Shown: one piece after another, positions 57,251-64,000 of the stretch
Position numbering within the stretch: position 1 is the stretch's first letter
Layout: every line of letters starts with the position of its first letter
NCBI RefSeq assembly: GCF_043641665.1
Contig: NC_092189.1
Location: 13,794,833 to 13,858,832 of the forward strand
Origin: Enoplosus armatus
Lineage: Eukaryota; Chordata; Actinopteri; Centrarchiformes; Enoplosidae
Reading direction: 5' to 3'
DNA length: 64,000 nt
Notes under the pieces: model-generated
Seen by the model: the letters and a program-made list of their open reading frames with translations, nothing else
The model's database searches: none
Told to the model about the DNA's origin: nothing
Translations under genes and position numbers: made by a program

Positions 57251-60200
57251 ATTAGACAGCCCCAAATAGGAAAAATCCGGGGATTTCTGTTTTGTTTTTT
57301 GTTTTTTTGATTCATGTGACATGAATTCATTTGTAGTCGACAAAAACAAGTATTCACCACTAAGTGGCGCTACAACTCTGTGTAAGGGGTTGTTCAGGAT
57401 TGCAATGACAAGAGCAAGGTTGGAAGTTACCCAACATTTGACGTCCAGTTTTTTAACATGGTACAGTTCAGTGGACCGTAACCTAGCCCATTTATTTATG
57501 CATGTTTTGGTTAATTTCAAATAACACAGCATAAATGTTGTGTCATATTAACAAATGCATACCCCTTTTTCAGCAACGACAGTTTAACATGTCACAGTAG
57601 GAAAGACAGGTGTAAATTACAAAGTTAATGATGGCTGAATTCCATTTGGCTGCTTCAATTTCAGGGTGCTGGTATTGTGCATGTTGGATCACAGTCATGC
57701 TGTCGTGGCTTACTGGGACAATTGAATAGAACGGAGCCATCATTAATGTTATTACTAACAGCTGTGTTTCCTACTATGACAAGTCAAAATATCTGCAGTG
57801 AAAAATGCCTCTTGTGTGGTTAAAGTTTTGTAAATTTAGTTTTCACCTGAGAACCACAAAAGGCATTTGTGGGGGGCCCTGTTACCCAATTATGGTGCCA
57901 AAGGTTGTAGGCAGCTGTTATTTCATTTTAATTAATTGTGTGTTTAATATAAAGGCACTCAAAATTAATAATAAAGTCAACCAAATTACACCACTCAGAG
58001 AACAAATTAAAATTCATTCAACGTATCTTCATATAATGTAGAATAGGTGAGATGTGATATCAGCCACCAGAAACATGCTGCAGTACATACTGTAAATATT
58101 GATTATGATCTAGTGTAGTCCTACAGTCACACTGGCAGGTAACCAAGACTTACAGAGCAGTATGTCCACTTTCCGCTCACACTTTGTATATTTTATATTG
58201 TGTAATATATTTGAGGTGTAACCCATTCTGTTGCTCAGCCTGAGGCTTATCAACATGTGAAGTCTGTATTTGTTGCCATAGCATCGCCACTTAATCCAAT
58301 AAATATAAATCTTGTCTGAGTTGCCTTGTGTATCATTAATAGGATACATAAATGGGCATTTAGCACGTTTCCTCCCCTAACAAAAGTTAATATCTATCAG
58401 CACCCATTATTCACTTCAGCAGGGTGGATTTAAACTGAACTCTGCACGTTGCAGGACGGTTTCTGTGATTACCAGTCAATTTCAAATTCGACATTGTTTA
58501 TAATCACACAAACATGCAGTGGAGGTAATAAAGTGGGACCTCGTCATCAGATGGAGCTGCTACATCATCACACGCCTGTTTCCCATTATCCCCTTGAGGA
58601 ACAGCAAGACTGCATAGCCCACTCCGGCTCCACAGTGTTTTTTAGCTAAAAATAGCAGTCCACACAACTTCACAGAGTCTGGTTACAAGACAACCCTGGG
58701 ATTCCTTTTGAATGAAGTGGGGGCCAAAGGTCATGGGGGATTTAGCCAATAGCTGTTCTTCCTCTTTAAATCGGAATACTTTAACTCCTCAGAGAGGTGT
58801 GGGTAGAGGAGGGAACGAGCATCTGTGAGAGGCCCACACATACTGATAAAGTCACACTCTGAAAGATGTAGGCTGACTGAGTGAGTAAGTAAAGGGTTAT
58901 TTTTAAGGGGAATTCCTACATTAAATTACATTTATTGTATTGAGTTAAGAAATAAAAGTATTCAGCTTCTATAAGAATTCACAACGCTCTGGTGAAACTG
59001 AGGCGTCTGCATCAGATGATGGGGGACGGTGATACGTGCAGGTTGTCTGACACATGTCCAGCAGCATGCTCAAACATGCTGTGGTGGTGGGAGAGGGAAA
59101 ATGCACTGGCGGGTTAGTCATTATGCAAAACCTCGAGTAGTAAGACTCACATCAGTGGCTTCCTTTATTCCCCGGGGGCCTTGGAACCACCGTTTGCACA
59201 AAGCACGCTGGCCCGTCACTGGCAGCAGAGAAATTGTACATCGTGAGCACTGTCTCCTCACTTACTCGATGAAGACAAAACAGTGAATCATATCAGTGGT
59301 ACAATCTGAGCGCAGTTATGTGTCTGCCTCATGGGCTGTGCTTGGTTTCACCTGAAAGGTGAGTCCAGACATTCATCAGGGATTGACCAACCTGCCCATG
59401 ATCATGAGTGTTTTTTTTTTATTAGTCACTGACACTATACTGTATAACTGAATGGGCTTTAAAGTAGCTTACTGCATGTCCTTTTTCCCTTTTGTTTTTC
59501 TCTCTGAGAAGTGATAAGGATATGATAGTCAGAGCCAAAGTACAAGAGACAAAAAAGTCGATCGGGAAAAATGCAGATTTTGGTCTTTGTAAACATTTCA
59601 CATAACTGCTTGTGTTCTCTCTTGTTCTCTTCCCTTATTTGAACAAGAGAGGAGTTTTTTGGTTTTCTGATGTAACCCAACCCGTAAGTATGAGCTCACT
59701 CAAACAAAAAGCATGTGAGCTTGTCGAAGTGTTTCTAACATTGATACCTCTTCCTGTGGACACTCATACAAAGTTAAAAACTGTGTAGGTCACAGACTAT
59801 TTCTGTGATCACCCACAGAAACAGTGACACACATACAGTACCACATCCCCAAAAAATCACTCATTATGTTTTTGTATGTTAAACTGTGTTAATTCAATTA
59901 CAAAGGCTGAGATGTGTCACCATGTTGTACTCTTATTAGAAGTTAAGTAGTTTTGTGGTGGGAAATTACCATTTGCAGCTGGAGGATGAAATTCTGTGTA
60001 ACTGCTGCTGTGCTGGAAATGTGAGAAAATGTCTGTAACAAATGAAGAACTCAAATTCCTGGAGATGGAGCGTTTCATTCAAGAATGAATGCTGAAATGA
60101 ATCACTTAAGACTTCTGATAAGTCGCAGCAACCTGTACCATCCAGCTACAGGAAGGTTGTTGAAACTTATCAGCTACTGACGACAGACGCGGGTTGGAAG

Positions 60201-61742
60201 AGATGGTTGTCTCATGAAGCCAAAACAATCTGAAGCTTAAACCTGAAAAAAACTGTAGAGATGAGGGTAGACTTGAGGAGAAGCCCTCCTCTTGATGCAT
60301 ATATCCTTTGTGGAGGCTTGACTCTGACAACCAGACTTATATTCACTTACTATCAGGCTTTTTATTGACTAGCAACTTCGCATAAATGTCATTTGGATGT
60401 AACATGCCCTCCATGTGTATGACAAAAAGATGTGTTTTATAGGCAACATAACTGACGTCTCTCACCCCAGCCACCACCTTTTCCAAGCAGTCCCACACGT
60501 CGCAGAATCTTCTTCCCCAGAGCCTCCCTAATTTCACACCGAATACAGAAACTCATGACACACCGCTCTTCCTTTAAACAAGCTCATGATGATACGGTCT
60601 TAGACATAATCAGAAAGAATTCACAATGCGAAAATTGTTGCCACATACCAAAATTCAGCTCTAGACCCACTCAAAATTGTTGTTCATTTATTTCAGCATT
60701 TTAAGACAGATTTAGTTTATAAGCTACACCTCAGTTTATACTAAAGTTAAGCGGGTAACCCTTTCTTTATTTTGGGTTCTTTCACAGTAAATCTTAATCT
60801 GTACAATATATTCATGCAACTGTAAACACAAATCTGAACACTGCATTTTCTCCCAGTTACATAAAACGTACAATTTAAGTGGCTGTACATTTAAGTCTCT
60901 CTTCAGTGTTTATTCATCTCCCAATAATTTATTGTTTCTGCGCCCTTAGCGCTCATCTTGTGAACATATGATTAAATCCTCCTGCCTGCATATGAACACA
61001 AGTTGATTTGTACATGCAAGGGCACACTCTCATAACCTCCCTTAACTTTAGTTTGTTTTATGTAGTTGGTTTTGCTCCTTACAACTTTGTAAGAAACACT
61101 CCAAAGGAATTCATTGTATATGCACATGTCCTTAACAATAAACAGACTCTATTTAAAATTAACTCAAATTTAAATGAAGCCATTTATCAAGAAAACACAG
61201 AAGACATCAGGATTTTTAGTGGTGTAGGTCAAGAAAATCCTTTGGGTTTTAAAGTTGGAAAAGAAGGAGGCCTCTGCGCTGGTACTTTTCCTCTCATCTG
61301 TGCGACGCGGGCACTTGGAATAACAAAGAACTCGTCTACTTTGCCAGCTTTGCCCCATAAAAGGATGTCAGAGAGGAAAACAGCCCAGATCATTCCCCTC
61401 CAGCTTGTCACAATGGGGGCTACAAGAGATGAAGGGGGTCCATAATAAATACACATGCATGCATTCTTCACACATAAGGCACACATAAACACACACTGAA
61501 GTAACCTTATGTCCTGTTTGTTTCCACAAGAACACCTGCAGAGCATGCAGGGAATTTAGCTCTTAAAGAAGTAATCAAAAACAGGCAGCTACACCTACAG
61601 ATTACACAAACACATACTGCAACAAGCACAAGCCTGCCTCACGCTGCTACCCAGCAAATTAATATGCTAAGCAACACACCGGCACATGGTGACTAGCCCC
61701 CGCTCCCCTCCTCACATTCACAGAAAAATTCCACACAAAGAA

Positions 61743-61750
61743 ATATAAAA
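61743..61750 (+). promoter_or_regulatory. Candidate TATA box for lrrn4cl
   Basis: ATATAAAA lies about 30 nt upstream of a purine-rich block (61775-62029) that ends in AAGCAG|GTACAG, a good splice donor. This would give a non-coding leader exon spliced to the acceptor at 62866. Position and motif only. Confidence 0.35.
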
Positions 61751-61774
61751 GAGCGTTGATGGTTAGTTGGAAGC

Positions 61775-62029
61775 CCTGTAGAGAAAGAGAATGAGGCAAG
61801 AAGTGAAAGAAGACAGAGTAGAGAGGCAGAGCATGAAAGAGTAAAAAGGGAGGGAGAGGCACTGAGGGGAGAAAATGAGGGGGTGTTGAGGAGGAGGAGG
61901 GAGTCTGAGAGAAACAGCTTAAGACGGTGAGAACAGAGGACGGTAGAGAGTACACGGCAAAAACAGACAGAGTGGGAACAACGGAGAAGGAGTGAATAAA
62001 CACTTGAAGTATCCATCACCATCAAGCAG
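61775..62029 (+). other. Putative non-coding leader exon of lrrn4cl
   Basis: GA-rich block ending in a strong donor (GTACAG from 62030). The coding exon begins right after an acceptor (TTTCTGTCCTCAG, AG at 62865-62866) with the ATG two bases into the exon, so an upstream untranslated exon is required. This is the best candidate within 1.1 kb. Confidence 0.4.
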
Positions 62030-62868
62030 GTACAGTAAACCAGTTTGATCACTTTTCTTTACTTTTAGGTGACTTTTATCACTATGGTGACATGTATGCT
62101 GACCAGATGCAAAACACTGGAATGGTTTGCTGTTTATTCTTAGAGATTTATTCAGCCAAGGCATTTAAAGCCATGAGAAAAGATATTCTGAATGTAGTGA
62201 AAATTTGTACTTTTATTCAGTTGTGGGTTCCCACAGAACTCATGTGGCTTTGTGCCAGGAGAAAATGGAAGTGGTGATGGAGTCACCCCAATAGTTGTAT
62301 TTTCTGTTCCAGCACTCAGCATTTATTTATCTAAAGCTGTTTACAGGATGGAAAACTAGAACATCCCAAATGTTTGACAATACACAAAGCAATTTCCGAG
62401 AAGTAAATGTTGGTAAAATAGTCAACAAGCCAACAAATTTGTTTTATGTCTTACCACTCTCAACAAACTTGTCTTTTGCTAAAAGAGAAAACATCTTGAA
62501 GTCTCATACACCCTATCTCTTATCCTCAGTACCACTGTGGATCCTTGTTGCCTTTCTTACTATTCCATGTTGTAACCAAGTTCTGTATTTTGGTTTCTGT
62601 GTTTTGACGCAGTGACCACTCCTGCAATAACTTCAGCGTCTTGATTTCAGTTCCTTTATTCCACCTTATTTACACTTTAAAGTCTTTATCTAAGGCCTTA
62701 ACTGGCCTCTAGGTATACTTTCAATATACAAGGTCAATAGACAAACAATGACCAAGGAAGATGTATTTCCTCTCTTTGACAGAATGGATAAACATGTTGT
62801 TAACAGTGTTAGTGATCTATTTATGGCTGTATTATTTTGCTCATCATCTGTCATTTCTGTCCTCAGAG

Positions 62869-63672
62869 ATGACGTCACTCTGCAGGAACCTGGCCGTGCT
62901 TGTCTTTTTTCTGAGTGCCTCGCCTCTCCTCCACTCCCACCGCTTCACTCACGCTGCCTCCACTTCCCCTCCCGTCACTCGTCCACGGATCTTATTCATC
63001 ACTGGCTTGGACTCCGATAACAACTATGGGGATGAAGATGAGGATGACAACCCTGACAGGCTCAGCCCTCCTCCTGAAGGGCTGTACCCGGTGAAGACGA
63101 CCCTTCTCCAGCAGGCACCGCAGCTCTGCCAACACGACCCCTGCTTGGAGAATCAGGTGCCCTGCGCCCTACTGTTAGAAAAGACTGGGTGCCTCTGTCC
63201 TGGGGTCAGTGGGTCTGATAAGCCTCCTCATGCACCACGCATCCAAGGGCTGCTGCCGGTCAGTGAAGGGAGGGACAGAGGGAAGATAGAAGTGCAGTGG
63301 TGCGCTCCATCTTCTGTGGTGTCTATGTACAGAGTGGTGACTGAGGGAAGTGAGGGGGGTGCCCAGCAGTTTGAGGGCGTTTCACGACGAGGCGTGGTGG
63401 GATTTTTGGATGTTGGGACTAAGGTGTGTGTGGAGGCGGTGAACAATGCAGGACACAGCACCCCTTCAGATTTCTCCTGTATGCGGTATGACCCTCCTAA
63501 ATCTTCTAACCATAACCTGCTGGCCTGGGTCATTGGAGGAGGAGTCGCCCTCCTTCTACTTCTCATCATAGCAGCTGTGATCTTCTGGAAGTATCAAATG
63601 CATCAAAAGGCAAAGAGAGACGCCACTGATGGACTAGGGAACCCTTCTTACAGCACAGAGGGAACTCTGTGA
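62869..63672 (+). CDS. lrrn4cl: LRRN4 C-terminal-like protein (single-pass, fibronectin III)
   Basis: 267-residue type I membrane protein. The ATG at 62869 lies two bases after a splice acceptor and opens a signal peptide (MTSLCRNLAVLVFFLSASPL, cleavage near 25-30). Then come an acidic stretch (48-63, DSDNNYGDEDEDD) and a cysteine cluster (Cys87, 92, 99, 108, 110; PC-x4-VPC and CLCPG) that is the hallmark shared with mammalian LRRN4CL/LRRN4. A fibronectin III domain (about 119-207, VQWCAP ... VEAVNNAG) is followed by a transmembrane helix (about 217-240) and a short basic tail ending YSTEGTL. Human LRRN4CL is about 238 aa with the same order. The whole coding region is one exon. The molecular role is poorly known; surface adhesion or receptor function is inferred from domains. 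A frame continuing upstream to 62761 crosses the acceptor and lacks a signal peptide. Confidence 0.88.
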   Translation: MTSLCRNLAVLVFFLSASPLLHSHRFTHAASTSPPVTRPRILFITGLDSDNNYGDEDEDDNPDRLSPPPEGLYPVKTTLLQQAPQLCQHDPCLENQVPCALLLEKTGCLCPGVSGSDKPPHAPRIQGLLPVSEGRDRGKIEVQWCAPSSVVSMYRVVTEGSEGGAQQFEGVSRRGVVGFLDVGTKVCVEAVNNAGHSTPSDFSCMRYDPPKSSNHNLLAWVIGGGVALLLLLIIAAVIFWKYQMHQKAKRDATDGLGNPSYSTEGTL

Positions 63673-64000
63673 TCCAGACTAGTTCAGCACAGACAATCCA
63701 TCCCAGTCACACTGAACAGGCCCCTGGAGACACAGTGACGGTGTGATCATGAACAAAAGTCAATGGTCAGTGGTGTTCATGGAATAACACTAACAAATGG
63801 GTAATTCTATTGTTGTTTTGTGGTTAGAACAACAGGTTTATTTGCTGGCAAATTAACCGTTGTAGGTTTGTTGTAGTGTTTTATCATGGCTGAATTTCAT
63901 TGTAAATATTAATAATTTTTAGGATATACTGGCTGAAATGTTTTTAATAAACTAAAACTTATTTTAATAAAAAATGGTGTAAAATGTCTTGGTTGAATTT
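63673..64000 (+). other. lrrn4cl 3' UTR
   Basis: AT-rich untranslated sequence after the stop codon, with two poly(A) hexamers near its end; no other gene. Confidence 0.75.
63946..63971 (+). terminator. lrrn4cl polyadenylation signals
   Basis: Two AATAAA hexamers at 63946-63951 and 63966-63971, about 275-300 nt after the stop codon, followed by TG/T-rich sequence. Confidence 0.75.

Noticed and set aside
62761..62868. 36-residue N-terminal extension of lrrn4cl
   Set aside because: It reads through a clear 3' splice acceptor and would bury the signal peptide behind a non-conserved leader.

Overview
This 64 kb window is nuclear DNA from a ray-finned fish, probably a derived teleost. It holds four vertebrate multi-exon genes with compact introns, long dinucleotide microsatellites and several dispersed repeat families typical of teleost genomes. 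There are no prokaryotic operons, CRISPR arrays or recognisable tRNA/rRNA genes. All four coding models were built by hand from splice sites. The morc, f8 and slc16a2 models each sum to a multiple of three with no internal stop, which supports them strongly.

Layout. 1-9351 (+): the 3' part (14 exons) of a MORC3/MORC4-type GHKL ATPase gene; the start codon lies upstream of the window. 11221-25716 (+): a complete 27-exon coagulation factor VIII gene (f8), 1657 codons, domain order A1-A2-B-A3-C1-C2. 25717-36289: convergent intergenic space with repeats, including the unplaced 3' UTR of the next gene. 36290-54267 (-): a complete 6-exon thyroid-hormone transporter gene, slc16a2 (MCT8), 567 codons, with a 9.8 kb first intron. 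54268-62868: intergenic space containing a cluster of palindrome-flanked repeats. 62869-63672 (+): a single-coding-exon lrrn4cl-like gene encoding a type I membrane protein with one fibronectin III domain, followed by its poly(A) signals.

The genes do not form one pathway: they cover chromatin/nuclear-body ATPase, secreted clotting cofactor, plasma-membrane hormone transporter and small adhesion-like receptor. What links them is synteny. F8, SLC16A2 and MORC4 all lie on the human X long arm, so this looks like a compact fish counterpart of ancestral Xq material.

Points most worth a second look: an apparent U12-type AT-AC intron in the morc gene; long (TG)n tracts abutting two f8 3' splice sites; loss of one type-1 copper histidine in the f8 A3 domain; Gln in place of a substrate-related His in MCT8; a short f8 B domain that keeps three thrombin-type and one furin-type site; and a small degenerate transposon flanked by palindromic direct repeats.
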